Part shown: positions 35,501-43,680 of the stretch, piece after piece
Numbering within the stretch: position 1 is the first letter of the stretch
Layout of the letters: every line of letters begins with the position of its first letter
Notes under the pieces: model-generated
Told to the model about the DNA's origin: nothing
The model's input: only the letters and a program-made list of their open reading frames with translations
Database searches by the model: none
From: Asterias amurensis
Lineage: Eukaryota; Echinodermata; Asteroidea; Forcipulatida; Asteriidae
Direction: 5' to 3'
Length of the DNA stretch: 64,000 bases
NCBI RefSeq assembly: GCF_032118995.1
Contig: NC_092666.1
Coordinates: 8,258,501-8,322,500, forward strand
Translations under genes and position numbers: made by a program

Positions 35501-37666
35501 CTATTGTTTATACTCCCACCATAATCAGAAACTGCAAAATGTTGGATGCAACATTCAAAAGCATTAATAAATCATTTCTCATCTGCCAACATAATGATCT
35601 GTTACGTGCAGAAAGTTTTTTAGGTGGTAGGGGGTCTATGGTGTTGTACCTAAACATACATGAGTCTTTAGTACTGCTGCTGGAAAGACCTACCTTGCTG
35701 CTGATATTTGATTAAAAAAAATGTATACTTAGTGCAATATCAAAATATTGGTTCTCTAATGCAATAATAACACAAAGTAATATCTCTGCCCAACTGCATG
35801 TTAATTTAATTGTTTTGCTTTTTACACACCAATCTGTTTCAGATGAACAATTTTCTAACGCACCATCAGTCAATCAACCAGCCAAGTATGACATTTGTAA
35901 GGCACTAGTCCCAGTGCCAATGCGTATAGCACTGCAACTTAAACTCTGGTGGAAGGGTGGGATTGAAATAGCTTCTGCAGGAGACTGTCTAGTGCTCCGA
36001 GGAAGGTTATTTACATCCTTGGTGCAGCGACAGAAAAGATACAATGATTATAAATGTATTTGTTTTTTTTAAATGTGAAGGGCTGAAGTTTTGGAGCAGG
36101 ATTGCAAATTTCAGACGAGCTGTGTCTTTGTAAGCAATGAATAATGTCAATACAAAAACTACATCAATTTACTAACCATAGTCATCTTCTTCATCTTGAT
36201 AAGTCGTCATCTTAGAAGAGTAGTCCAGCTAGATAAAACAAATCGACAGAAGATTACACTTAAATGGTTCCTAATTTTGTGGTGTTTTTTGTGTGTTATT
36301 ATTTTTTGTTAAGATAACCATTGATCAATCATAAAACCTGCATTAAAATCAAATGTTTTAATACAATACGTGTGACAATTACAAATTAGCAACAAACTGT
36401 GATAGTATTATTTGCTTTTAAACCAAACCAAATAAAAATGACATCAGTTTACCTTAATGGAAATAACTGTTATGAAAATTAACTATTGTTGACTGTGGAG
36501 TAATATTTTCAAGCAAAAAGTAAAATAATTGTTTATGTTAATTAATTTATAACAGGAACTTTGGTGATGTGCATTCCAACAGCTTCCAAACTGCACTACA
36601 TGCATTCTTACGGTGCATGATACACTCACTGTACATGCTATACAGTGAAAAACAGACTGCTCATATTATTTAAGTAGGCTATTTATATACATTTATCAGG
36701 TGATAATTCAGACCTTGTGTGTAGATTTTCCAGGCTTCACATTGTCCTTCTTATGATGTGAATCTGTCGTCGGTTTCCCTTTTTAACATACATGTACAAA
36801 GAAATAAGACTTTGAATAATGAACATCAAAACAAAGACACATGAATAACTAAAAAGAAAAAAAATACAGAATATTATGCTTTAGCCATGTTAAGCCTTAT
36901 CTGATGAAGTTGTGCCCTGCTAGTAAAATTCAATCGATTTCAAGTATTACTGTGACAACATGTTTGTTATCAAAATGTGAACCAGCTTTAGTCTTTCAAA
37001 GAATGATAAAGGCCTAATAGTCCAGTCAATCTATCAGAAATACTGGCTTGACCTGGACAAAATTGCAACAGAATTGATTTCAACTGTTTTGGGTTCTATA
37101 GCCACCCAAGTTTAACATATCAAAAGTCCTCCAAAGTCATGTTTTTCCATTTTCAGCTAATGGCGGAAAGTAATTAACATAATACAAATTTGATGGCTTT
37201 CTGACACTTGGATTTTGGAGGACTTTTGATATGTTAAACTTGGGTGTCTATAGAACCCATAGCAGTTGAAATCAATTCTGTTGCAATTTTTTCCAGGTCC
37301 AGCTGCAGTATGACCGGACTATAAGTTGCAATCGATGTCTGTCCAGATTTATTTACTTTCACCAAGTTCCCAAGTAAAGCAAAATATGTTATCACTTTTG
37401 TTTCAAGTCCGGCTAAAAAAATGAGAAGAATGTAGGATCGTAATATTCTTTTAATAAGTAATTTTTAACCACTTGCATATGTACACTTTTTGTCTTGCCA
37501 GTTTTGGCATGTATTGCATTTCCACAGTATCTGGGTCTCTCCTTGTTTATAAGTTTCCAATCACAAATCATCACCACTAACCTTTGCGTTTGGTTTGTTG
37601 TACTTCCTTTGTTCCGGTTGTCCTCACTGGACTCTCAGGAATCTTAGGGATCTCGGCCATTTTGAA
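20509..37666 (-). CDS. Multi-exon ZU5-UPA-DED-like-death domain protein (PIDD1/UNC5CL relative), about 1,100 residues
   Basis: Exons read on the minus strand: 37666-37582 (ATG at 37660), 36778-36714, 36228-36177, 33514-33474, 33329-32309, 30911-30862, 30646-30456, 30169-30064, 29564-28942, 28523-28383, 27985-27818, 25537-25472, 24102-23790, 22266-22211, 21107-20838, 20585-20509. All have AG/GT borders, and phases match except at two junctions (6 to 7 and 15 to 16). Order: lysine-rich then acidic N-terminus (1-79), coiled-coil-like region (80-419), linker, ZU5 (about 540-700) with HFS, UPA (about 710-850), DED-like helices (about 887-973), death domain (about 998-1082), short tail. The family acts in the cytoplasm as a scaffold for death-fold complexes (PIDDosome, NF-kB signalling). 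That role here is inferred from domains. I see no signal peptide or membrane span, unlike UNC5 receptors. The transporter lies head to head upstream. Confidence 0.85.
20838..21107 (-). CDS. Exon 15, death domain
   Basis: Acceptor TTTACTTTCAG, donor AAG|GTAACA, 90 codons. Death-domain pattern: helix 1 with LRDLAKKLGPEWEDLATYLG (leucine spacing, conserved tryptophan), helix 3-4 region ending in FCMLVRWMEGF, and helix 6 LQRVERNDLVELLKG. The C-terminal half aligns closely with the exon at 63862-64000 (QI.CML..W, .RVER..L...L.G), which identifies that exon as a paralogue. Death domains bind other death domains in oligomeric signalling complexes. Confidence 0.88.
21720..21960 (+). mobile_element. 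Diverged copy of the 9570-9960 retroelement tail
   Basis: Shares the C-rich tract and the ending AGCCTTTAAGAAATACTTTA, TTAGGGTCGACACATCACGG, CATTAACCTTTTTTTGC. Lies in intron 14. Confidence 0.4.
22211..22266 (-). CDS. Exon 14, linker between the DED-like and death domains
   Basis: Phase 1 to phase 0, 56 bases, encoding GERTDAESILQFLDNESL. Acceptor TTTAATCAG, donor GTAATG. Confidence 0.75.
22985..23612 (+). mobile_element. Dispersed repeat with TCTCACGC start and GGCATCTCTG end (copy 1)
   Basis: Shares with 41707-42345 the words GATTGCGCACGCTTTT, TAGCAAATTCGTTG, CCTCCACATTAACCA, ACATCTCCTGTGTACCTCA and TAGCTGGCCTCTG.ACTTGGCATCTCTG. The ends CCAAGTCTCACGC and CTTGGCATCTCTG look like degraded terminal inverted repeats. 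Contains T9-17 and G8 runs. Confidence 0.65.
23790..24102 (-). CDS. Exon 13, DED-like helical domain
   Basis: Acceptor CTGCAATTAAG, donor GTACGT. After a basic stretch (IRRRPRQK), about 85 residues look all-helical. They start with GLSDQKVNDLCEFLDN, have a central YIPPETHKKEVLSTYFSLCS, and end with DQDAVHYLKLVFHELN followed by CTRAAEIIE. The last part resembles the end of death effector domains (a D.D.L..L...L....L...L spacing). The assignment to DED, rather than another death-fold member, is tentative. A second death-fold domain beside a death domain would be unusual for PIDD or UNC5CL. Confidence 0.65.
24672..24989 (-). mobile_element. M1 element in intron 12
   Basis: Starts AGTGGACACTATTGGAAATT and ends CAATTCCCAATAGTGTCCAG. 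A SINE fragment (25016-25150, GTAATATGCCTGTGATATTT ... CGATGCAAATTTAACATC) follows. Confidence 0.85.
25472..25537 (-). CDS. Exon 12, short linker
   Basis: 66 bases, phase 0 to 0, polar and glycine-rich (DGSGDNTLHKPM). Acceptor TTACTTGACAG, donor GTGAGT. Confidence 0.75.
25955..26350. mobile_element. Foldback element, family F1 (copy 3)
   Basis: Arms as in copy 1. The centre is an extra palindrome, ACCAGTTATGGTATTATACC, and the end is CCCTACATAGACCCTTTAAG. Confidence 0.8.
26351..27334. other. Intron 11 sequence; no further feature recognised
   Basis: Frames of 109-120 residues on both strands (26365-26855) overlap each other and show no domain, no splice-supported continuation and no paralogue in the window. 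Confidence 0.5.
27335..27515. repeat. Foldback with a perfect 38-base palindrome at its core
   Basis: Outer arms are TTTACGCGGACGC...TTCGCGAGGGCG and the inverse TCGCGCGAAC...GCGTCTGCGTAA. At 27405-27442, 18-base arms starting CATAGAGTTATATATAAG surround a two-base centre and repeat exactly in inverse. Confidence 0.75.
27818..27985 (-). CDS. Exon 11, C-terminal part of the UPA domain
   Basis: 56 codons, phase 0 to 0, with beta-strand-like SVTFVVRIEE, then HVNCFQQQEG and the end KIRLNVVPSQ. Donor GTGAGT. UNC5-family UPA regions show the same alternation of strands ending near this kind of segment. Confidence 0.78.
28383..28523 (-). CDS. Exon 10, middle of the UPA domain
   Basis: 47 codons, phase 0 to 0, from RVVGFEDRKRSEILDAF to AETIGWNVKPQTNR. 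Acceptor TTTGCCTGACAG, donor GTAAGG. Confidence 0.78.
28942..29564 (-). CDS. Exon 9, ZU5 domain with HFS autoproteolysis motif and start of UPA
   Basis: 623 bases, acceptor TTATTTTCCAG, donor CAG|GTACTT. Typical ZU5 features: NNRGGILALEKYDVHLYIPH, GAIPEGPP, then CGPPGLTFEDSVVLSFPH. The domain closes with VNHFSWFALFG (HFS codons at 29077-29085). In PIDD1 and UNC5CL the protein cuts itself between F and S of this motif. Downstream are a basic patch (GKRRKRVRVG) and the start of UPA (YSLRVYVWKDD). The frame continues past the donor for about 45 codons, so read-through would give an alternative end. Confidence 0.88.
29668..29795. repeat. Short inverted repeat in intron 8
   Basis: ATCAAGTGTGGTTTGCAGAG and ACACCTTGTAAATAAA on the left are mirrored at 29750-29790 by TTATTTGCATGGTGTCTCTA and CAAACCTTACTTGAT. 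Confidence 0.7.
30064..30911 (-). CDS. Exons 6-8, linker between coiled coil and ZU5
   Basis: Exon 6 (30911-30862) encodes QASVESGGSPEATIVS. Exon 7 (30646-30456) encodes a basic segment with KCRPAPNLATLGAKPPSVA and GLKVWRRSQNAISLK. Exon 8 (30169-30064) encodes DVTDKPIDEDSNLDAAG. Exon 7 needs phase 1 input, whereas exon 6 ends in phase 0 at its strong donor GTAAGT. Splicing four bases later (GTATTG) would fix the frame. Exons 7 and 8 join in phase 0 cleanly. Confidence 0.68.
31365..32245. mobile_element. Long inverted-repeat element in intron 5 with a nested SINE
   Basis: Arms of nearly 190 bases: 31365-31560 (AAACTTTTTTTAACCAAGTA, GAAGTGTTCCTCTTTTAA, ATGATGACATGTTGCTGAA) and the inverse at 32062-32245 (CAGCAACATGTCATCATT, AAAGAGGAACACTTCAGC). 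The loop contains the SINE at 31583-31880. Confidence 0.82.
31583..31880 (-). mobile_element. tRNA-Leu/Ser-like SINE, family S1 (copy 1)
   Basis: On the minus strand the head carries the B box GTGGGTTCGAATCCCGGTCG and a disrupted A-box end. The body has GCCAGGCTTCGGACTGATGA, CATCCGTATGGACTGTAAA, and AGGTGGCAACGG, then CTTGAAGTGGCCTTCAGGCC. Better copy at 52540-52830. Confidence 0.75.
32309..33329 (-). CDS. Exon 5, long coiled-coil-like region
   Basis: 340 codons without a stop, acceptor TTATTATTAG, donor GTAAGA. Rich in Q, L, K and E with heptad-like leucines (INELSTMVTTEMLPGQLHSL, EKMIKEQERLVNFQQEM, LSKLEWTLQHLGHVLISH, LINTQQQLVQNLTDLQKQ). A tryptophan-containing segment (HCLHWLQCHRGW-like) lies near the end. 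I do not recognise the family. PIDD1 has leucine-rich repeats at this position and UNC5 has extracellular domains; this is neither. Confidence 0.85.
33474..36778 (-). CDS. Exons 2-4, short N-terminal exons
   Basis: Exon 2 (36778-36714) gives a lysine-rich GKPTTDSHHKKDNVKPGK. Exon 3 (36228-36177) gives LDYSSKMTTYQDEEDDY. Exon 4 (33514-33474) gives AMSMNSFTNQNFLQ. Phases 1, 0, 1, 0 fit exactly into exon 5. Exon 2 ends at a weak donor (AAG|GTCTGA), the least certain border. Confidence 0.7.
34962..35334 (-). mobile_element. M1 element in intron 3
   Basis: Starts TTAAAGGCAGTGGACACTTA and ends ATTACCAATAGTGTACAGGG. Carries the central GATTTCGAGACCTCA / TGAGGTCTCGAAATC hairpin. Confidence 0.87.
35335..36130. 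other. Intron 3 sequence; open frames without support
   Basis: Plus-strand frames at 35362-35715 and 35815-36072 have no domain and lie antisense in the intron of a well-supported gene. I see no splice pattern that would make them exons. Confidence 0.5.
37017..37325. mobile_element. Foldback element in intron 1
   Basis: Left arm: TAATAGTCCAGTCAATC, TTGCAACAGAATTGATTTCA, CATATCAAAAGTCCTCCAAA. Right arm is the reverse complement to ACCGGACTATA. Its right arm is also present at 1-60. Confidence 0.8.
37582..37666 (-). CDS. Exon 1, translation start
   Basis: Acceptor TTTTGTTTTACCAG, leader TTCAAA, ATG at 37660, peptide MAEIPKIPESPVRTTGTKEV, donor AAAG|GTTAGT. The duplicate at 308-392 keeps frame, length and borders, which supports the start. 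Confidence 0.82.
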
Positions 37667-37699
37667 CTGGTAAAACAAAATATAAAATAAAATGTTGGT

Positions 37700-38072
37700 T
37701 TAAACACAGTGGACACTATTGGTAATTGTCAAAGACCAGTCTTCTCACTTGATGTATCTCAACATATGCATAAAATAACAAACCTGTGAACATTCGAAGT
37801 TGCGAGATACTAATGAAAGAAAAAAAAGCCTTGTCACACGAAGTTGTGTGCGTTTAGATGGTTGATTTCGAGAACTCAAATTCTAAATCTGAGGTCTCGA
37901 AATCAAATTCGTGGAATATTACTTTTTTTTCTCGAATTCTATGTCACTTCAGAGGGAGCCGTTTCTCACAATGTGTTATACTATCAACCTCTCCCCATTT
38001 CTCGTCACCAAGTAAGGTTTATGCTAACAATAAGAGTTTTTAGTAATTACGTGTCCAACCCAATGACTTTAA
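37700..38072 (+). mobile_element. M1 element in intron 0, with TTAA on both sides
   Basis: TTAA at 37700-37703 and 38069-38072. The left paralogue has a single TTAA at 429-432 and no element. Full internal hairpin GATTTCGAGAACTCAAATTC...GAGGTCTCGAAATCAAATTC. Confidence 0.92.
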
Positions 38073-38384
38073 TATGAACAAGAACTGGGTCAAAATCAAC
38101 TGATTTAAATGAAGTCGTATGCATAAAAAAAATTATAGGGAAGGAGGCAGAAATACATTTTGGGGCAGTTTAAGGTGATATAAGAACACTTCAAAAAGGA
38201 ATAACTACTGCCGATAATGAAAAGACTGACATCAAAATACTAACATTTAGAACACAAACAGCCCAACGGGGTGGGCTAAGAAGGATTAACCAGCAAAAAA
38301 CGAAGAAAAGATTTAGGGAATGCCTACCTTTGTATGGCTTAACTTCTTCAAACTTGGTCTAAGCTAACTTGTCCGCCAGGTTAC

Positions 38385-38477
38385 CTTTAAACAGTTTATC
38401 GATGACCAACCATCAAAAATCCAACGATTAAAAGCAAACAGGAAGTGCAAAACACTCCAGTAAAATGGCGGCCTTCC
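38385..38477 (-). promoter_or_regulatory. Promoter region and untranslated first exon of the ZU5/death-domain gene
   Basis: Read on the minus strand: GGAAGGCCGCCATTTTACTG (38477-38458) contains a CCGCCATTTT YY1-type motif. CACTTCCTGTTTGC follows, with an ETS-type ACTTCCTG, and then a sequence running to a donor TTTAAAG|GTAACC at 38384. It can splice to the acceptor in front of exon 1. The transcription start is not visible. The copy at 47405-47510 keeps both motifs but leads to no exon 1. Confidence 0.55.
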
Positions 38478-38813
38478 AACTACGTAGAAAAAATCAAGAG
38501 TGATTGCAAAATAACGGGGAATCCCCTACAGCGCGTATTTTTACTTGTCGACGTCACTTGCCAGAGAAAGAAATACCATTCATCGTGCGCGGATCCATAG
38601 GGCGGGCAAGGGCGCGGGTAACAACACCCCTAAAAATTTAGAAAAATAAAATAGAGGGATAAAGCGGGGGAGAGGATAAAGCAAGTTGTAGCAATACAAA
38701 CACATTACAATTGTCTCTGGTTATTTCAGAGAGGTCGGGGAGTACGCCTACCTATAATCTATACTATTAAAAGCGTAACCTGCGCCATCTTGGATTGAAA
38801 ATTAGAAGGTCCA

Positions 38814-39560
38814 GTGGTATGGCATCCTTGTGTAATCCAACACGGTTGTTTGTGTGGAATTCAATACGTTTGTGTGGTTTCAGACGTCGGGTTGCAAGTC
38901 TGCAAAACCCGGATCCAAACTCGCACTTACAAGTCATGTGATTGGAGGAAGTTTGGGCGGCGACCGTGCGTCAACCACTGGTCATTGTTGTTACCACACT
39001 TCCTAGAAATCTTTCTGACAGGTGACTCATTGGACAGTGTTTCGCAGATGGTGCTCCGGATTGGTCATTCATTGCCCCTTGCCCGCCCACCCGCCATTCG
39101 ATCCGCCCTTTTTGGTCAGGTTACTTTCGTGTTGTACTAAGCATGGTTCTCCGGATTGGTTCATTCATTGTCGCGCAGGGTCGAAAGGGTCGAAGAGGCT
39201 GGGTGCCAGGACAAACCCGAAACAATCTAACGAATTTGACCGAATTTGCATTGAATGGATGAAGTATCGTAGATTGATGTTTCGCAGGCGACCATGTGTC
39301 AACCACTGGTCGCGTTGTTATCAGACTTCCTAGAAATCCTTCTGCGGGTGACTCATTTGTTGAAAAGATTAAATGGATAATATTTATAAAAAAGCATTCA
39401 CTTCCAAACGAGGTGAGAATTATCATGATGAACAAGGTTGGGATCAAACGGAAGCTTAGTAATTTGGAAACATGGGGTAGGGCCGGCTATAGGTTGGAAG
39501 GTGTCTAAGGGAACTTTACAATTAATAACATTTTGGGGTTGGAGGGGGGGGGGGCCTTAC
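38814..39560. repeat. Imperfect repeats in the 5' part of the Helitron
   Basis: The words CGACCGTGCGTCAACCACTG, ACTTCCTAGAAATC and TGACTCATT at 38955-39035 recur at 39286-39360. CTCCGGATTGGT.CATTCATTG occurs at 39054 and 39149. The overlapping frames here are repeats, not genes. Confidence 0.6.
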
Positions 39561-39565
39561 ACATA

Positions 39566-40907
39566 GAGGTCGTTCACACGCCGTACTAAAGTTGGTCTAA
39601 GTCCACTTAGACCGGTTCGGGTTCAACTTTTGTGCGTGTGAACGCAAATAAAGTTAGACCGGATCGGGTTTAAACCCCAAAACTTAAACCGTCCAGCGAG
39701 GCGGTCTAAGTCTAAACCGGTTCGGGTTTATCTTTTAACACTGCGTGTGGACAGAATGACATCCGGTTTTAACTCACAACGGACGACCCATTGTGTGGTT
39801 CAATGCACACGCCCGGGACCCGGAGTGCTTGTATACGGTTTCTGTTGCCTCTGATGCTGAAAAGCACCGAGTATTTATATTACTTTCTTGCCGCTTACCG
39901 AGTTGGCGAAACCCTCTCGATCGGTGTATGCAGTTTAACACAGGCCCACGCCCGAGATTTATTAAATTCTGAAACAAAATTATATTTTCCAAGCTTTTTT
40001 TGTTGAGTGTCCTACAATAAACTGAAACTGTTTTCCATGCGTATACTACGAGCGCAGCGAAGAAGCATATTTTGTAATGCTTCTCACATGTACAGCGCTG
40101 CCATCCCATAGTGATCACTCTCTGATATCCCATAGTTACCATCACCGATCCCGTGGATGTGCCTTTCTATTGCCGTCACCGTTACTAGCGTGCTGTACTT
40201 TCAATCTAGGAGAATGAACTGCAGTGGGCGCGAGGCTGTGTGTAGGGGAAATTCCCTACGCAAGCAATATCACCACGTTGTTGGGAAGTTGGGAAAATAC
40301 TGCAAAGTACATGTATTTACGTAACTTGCACGTGTGTAGTTGTGTTTATTAACGAATCGGAATAAAAATCGCGGCACCAGCTTTTGAGAGATCGCAACTT
40401 CCAATCGATTGAAGTACAAACTAAAAGTATTTATTAAATTGGAAACAGTGGTATAAAACAAAACACAAAAATGAAACGTGTTCTGTTTCATGGAATATGG
40501 ACAATATTTTGGTGAGTTTTCTCGGCGGTTTGTATCAGTATTTTGTTTGTTTAAAAAAATAATTTCGAGTCGTGTTCATGTTTGTTTTAAGTGCCCATAT
40601 CCTCCCAACGGTAAAACTGTTACCGCGTTCGATTGAGCCATTTGTATCCAATAATTATGCCCTGTCTGATCATCCAGGGCATGGGGATCTCGGCATACTC
40701 GGTGCGTGAATCTGATGAATAAAACCGGATGTTAGAGCAACGGGGTCGCGTCTACTTTGACCTCTTAAAACCGAAGATAAACCGGATCGGGTTTAACTCT
40801 GTGCTGTCTGAACGCAATGGGTTTTTATTTTTACGACCACCCCCCGCTGCTCGTAAAAGTTAGACCGGTTCGGGTCTAAGTTAGTACGCTGTCTGAACAT
40901 ACCCAAA
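39566..40907. mobile_element. Inverted-repeat transposon with ACCGGTTCGGGT subterminal repeats, nested in the Helitron
   Basis: Ends GTCGTTCACACGCCGTACTA and the inverse TTAGTACGCTGTCTGAACAT. Many TAGACCGG.TCGGGTTTAA blocks lie inside both ends (39617-39735, 40780-40880). A minus-strand frame of 123 residues at 39774-40145 is unrecognised. Exact borders and target duplication are unclear. Confidence 0.65.
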
Positions 40908-41706
40908 GAGCCATTCTGGTCAGTGTGTGAGTGGTGTGTTGTCTGGTTTGAGACAGGCCACCTGTTGCTTGGTGAAGAAGGTCGCCGTGGGACCACTTTA
41001 GGTTGACAGTGGGTGGCGACCTTGGACCTTTTGCCAGTAAACTCAAATGGGTACATGAATACCGTTTTAGAATACGGTCTGTTCATGGAGGTATAATGTT
41101 GCAGTTTCAGAGTTTAACCATGGAGGTAGAATTGTGAAACCATTCCTTACTCTATGGTGAAACTTATACACGTACGTCAAAGGCATGTTTTGAAGCTGTA
41201 AAAAAAGAACTTTGCTTTGCATTTGGTCAAAGTTGTTAAGCAAAACGACATTAAGTTTCCTTTTGAATAAGTCCATTCATAAAATTGGTTAGAGCAGTGT
41301 GTCGGTCAGGTCTCAGAATGTACATTTTGCCAAATCCATTTTGAAGCCTAATTTAGCCATCGGCCCGTCGGGTTGGTTACTCATGGAGATAATATTAACA
41401 AAAGAGACCTCGTGCGGCTGAATGGGGTACATTTTTAGGAGTTTGTCTATTGACCCAAACTGGACGTAACAAACCTTAAACATGACTTGACATGCTTTCT
41501 GAAAGTGAAATAAGTTAGAGAAAATGGAGTCGGGACGAGTTTGTCGTTTTTATTTAGTTTGTACGATATAGGGTTCCAGAGATATGGGATGTATGGAGGT
41601 TTGTTCCTAGAGCAGCGTGAACATGAACGCGGTCAGAAATTGTGTCGTTTGTCGTTCAAATTTCGCGAGATGCAATAAGCCCAAAGTGACAATAAAAAAA
41701 TAAAAA
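40908..41706. other. Helitron interior; no feature recognised
   Basis: Moderate GC, no conserved frame. Short minus-strand frames at 40793-41276 show no domain. Confidence 0.4.
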
Positions 41707-42345
41707 AACCAGACCTCCCAAGTCTCACGCATTAGGAGTGAGACTCACGCATTTGGGCTCTGTCTCACGCTCACACGCACATCAACCATTATTGGGGCGA
41801 GATCGGGGAAAAAAAATTAACGACATTTTTTGTACAAAATTTGTACAAACAGAGCGCAAATTTGCAGATTGCGCACGCTTTTGCTCATCCAGTAGGTTCA
41901 GCTCCAATTCGGCAGAGCGCAAAACGCTTATTGCGCACAAGTTTGTTCCGATTCTTTTAGCAAATTCGTTGAAATGCGCTCCACTAGCGAAGACACAACA
42001 TGCAGAAGAAGTGAGCGATTGATTTTGGACATCATTTTTAGTCTATTTTTTTCAAGTTTGGAAGGATATAATCTGACACAATCGAACCTCCACATTAACC
42101 ATCAACATCTCCTGTGTACCTCAAGTGAGTTTTAATTATTCTGAGGAGGTTTTTGATGCATTTTGAAACACTTTTTGTCCACATTCACATTGTTTTATTT
42201 ATTGATAATAAAAAAAAGTTGGGCGGCGATTTAAAAAGGCCTTCTTAAACTGGCAATTTTTTTTTCCGGGGGGATGGGGGGGGGGGGGGGGGTTGAGCTT
42301 TGAAAAATCTCACACATAGCTGGCCTCTGGACTTGGCATCTCTGC
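41707..42345 (+). mobile_element. Dispersed repeat, TCTCACGC start and GGCATCTCTG end (copy 2)
   Basis: Same organisation as 22985-23612, nested in the Helitron. Contains a G18-like run at 42275-42292. Confidence 0.65.
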
Positions 42346-42587
42346 CTGCAAAACACTTTTTTGACGTTCACGTTAAGTGCTCCCGTTATAAATGCAGCCT
42401 ATTGACCAGAAAGTTTACAAGACCAATTCAGATGAGAATAAACTAAAAAGAGGCCTACGCTCTTACCGCCCCCGCCCCCCCCCGAAAAAAAAAAAGAGAA
42501 AAAAAAAAAAACAGTCGATAAATTAGATTTGTGGCACACAGCATGTTCCAAAAACTCGCTTTACTTATAGTGTTGTAGCAACGCTAT

Positions 42588-43217
42588 TAGCCTTGCTCAA
42601 GGCAGTCGAATTATTCACTTCGAAAAAAGACCGCCGCTGTATAAAAACCCACCCGTATTCACTGTGCGTAAAACCCACCCGTATTCACTGTGCGTAACAT
42701 CGCACGACACGATGCCCCCGTACACTATCAGCTCATTACCATAATGCCCGCGAAAGACGAGACATGTTTACCTCACACACCACCACCACGGACGCATGAT
42801 AGGGTCCAAAGGTCGTGGTAAGGGAAGTGCGTGATTGGACGTGAAAATGAATAATTCATTTGCTTCCCATCCTGTGTCGTCTGCAATTGGTCAGACGAAA
42901 GATTATTAATGTTCATGAGCTGCATACAAGCATATCCTAGAGCCCCCCAATTTCGTCCACTATTGGAATTTTTTCAATACAACACATTAAAACGGGAAGA
43001 TACAGATCCGACAAGGCTGTCGGCCTGACGGCCTCCGCATGCGGTTAGTGGTGTACGGGTGCGATGACTTGTGTGAACAGTATTCGTGCGATGTGACAGT
43101 GTGTATACGGGTGGGTCATTTGGTGTGATCGCACACACCATGCACAGGGTATACGGCGGGTGGGTTTACAGCTGCGTCTTTTCGGAGCGAATAATGCGAC
43201 TGCCTTGAGCAAGGCTA
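42588..43217. mobile_element. Mutator-like nonautonomous transposon, 630 bp, with a 9-base target duplication
   Basis: CAACGCTAT occurs at 42579-42587 and again at 43218-43226. Termini are TAGCCTTGCTCAAGGCAGTC and its exact inverse, and inverted similarity continues for about 70 bases (GAATTATTCACTTCG, AAAACCCACCCG). A 9-base duplication with long inverted ends fits Mutator-like elements. A direct CCCACCCGTATTCACTGTGC repeat lies in the left arm. Confidence 0.82.
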
Positions 43218-43680
43218 CAACGCTATGTATCGTGGACGTAAAAATGTCATTTTTGACGAAGTTTTTTAAAAAGGAAATCAAGCATTATGAATGTATATTG
43301 AGTGTGTGGAGAAAGTTTTGGTGGTGTAGTACAAAAGAAACTTTAGTTATTGGTGGCTAACGGTCAGTTTCACCTATCAACGCTGATTTGAAAAACGTGT
43401 AACGTTAGGGAGGCCCAACTTATTAGACCCCTATAAGGCTCACGGGGGAGCCTTATAGTTTCTAGATGCATAAGGTACGTCGTCTAACCCAAAACGAGGT
43501 GGGCGCAGCCACTGCAAGTAGTGGTGGACGTGCGAAATAGCTTCATTTTGGGTTAGAATTATGACGCCATGCATAAATATTGAGAGAGGCGTATAACACC
43601 CTCATCCACATTTCGAAATATTTGTGTAAAGGATTTTTATATCCTAGCGGGGTGCCGCGCGAAGCGCGGCATCCCGCTAG

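Larger units (their letters stand above)
38758..43680 (+). mobile_element. Helitron, 4.92 kb, nonautonomous, with nested elements
   Basis: Starts TCTATACTATTAAAAGCG directly after an A, and ends with a strong hairpin (43647-43677, GCGGGGTGCCGCGC / GCGCGGCATCCCGC around GAA) followed by CTAG and then T. These are the Helitron hallmarks: 5' TC, 3' hairpin plus CTRR, insertion between A and T, no target duplication. The duplicated region at 47774/47775 reads CCTATAATGTTAA with nothing between the A and T, an exact empty site. I find no Rep or helicase frame. It lies between the death-domain gene promoter and the transporter upstream region. Confidence 0.88.

Noticed and set aside
37844..38077. 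Recurrent 60-90 residue frames (also at 46817, 56394, 57698, 60451, 63229 and reverse at 35019, 47971) sharing an ISR.QILNLRSRNQI-like peptide
   Set aside because: They lie wholly inside M1 elements, appear in different frames and break at random. They are translations of the repeated hairpin, not a gene family.
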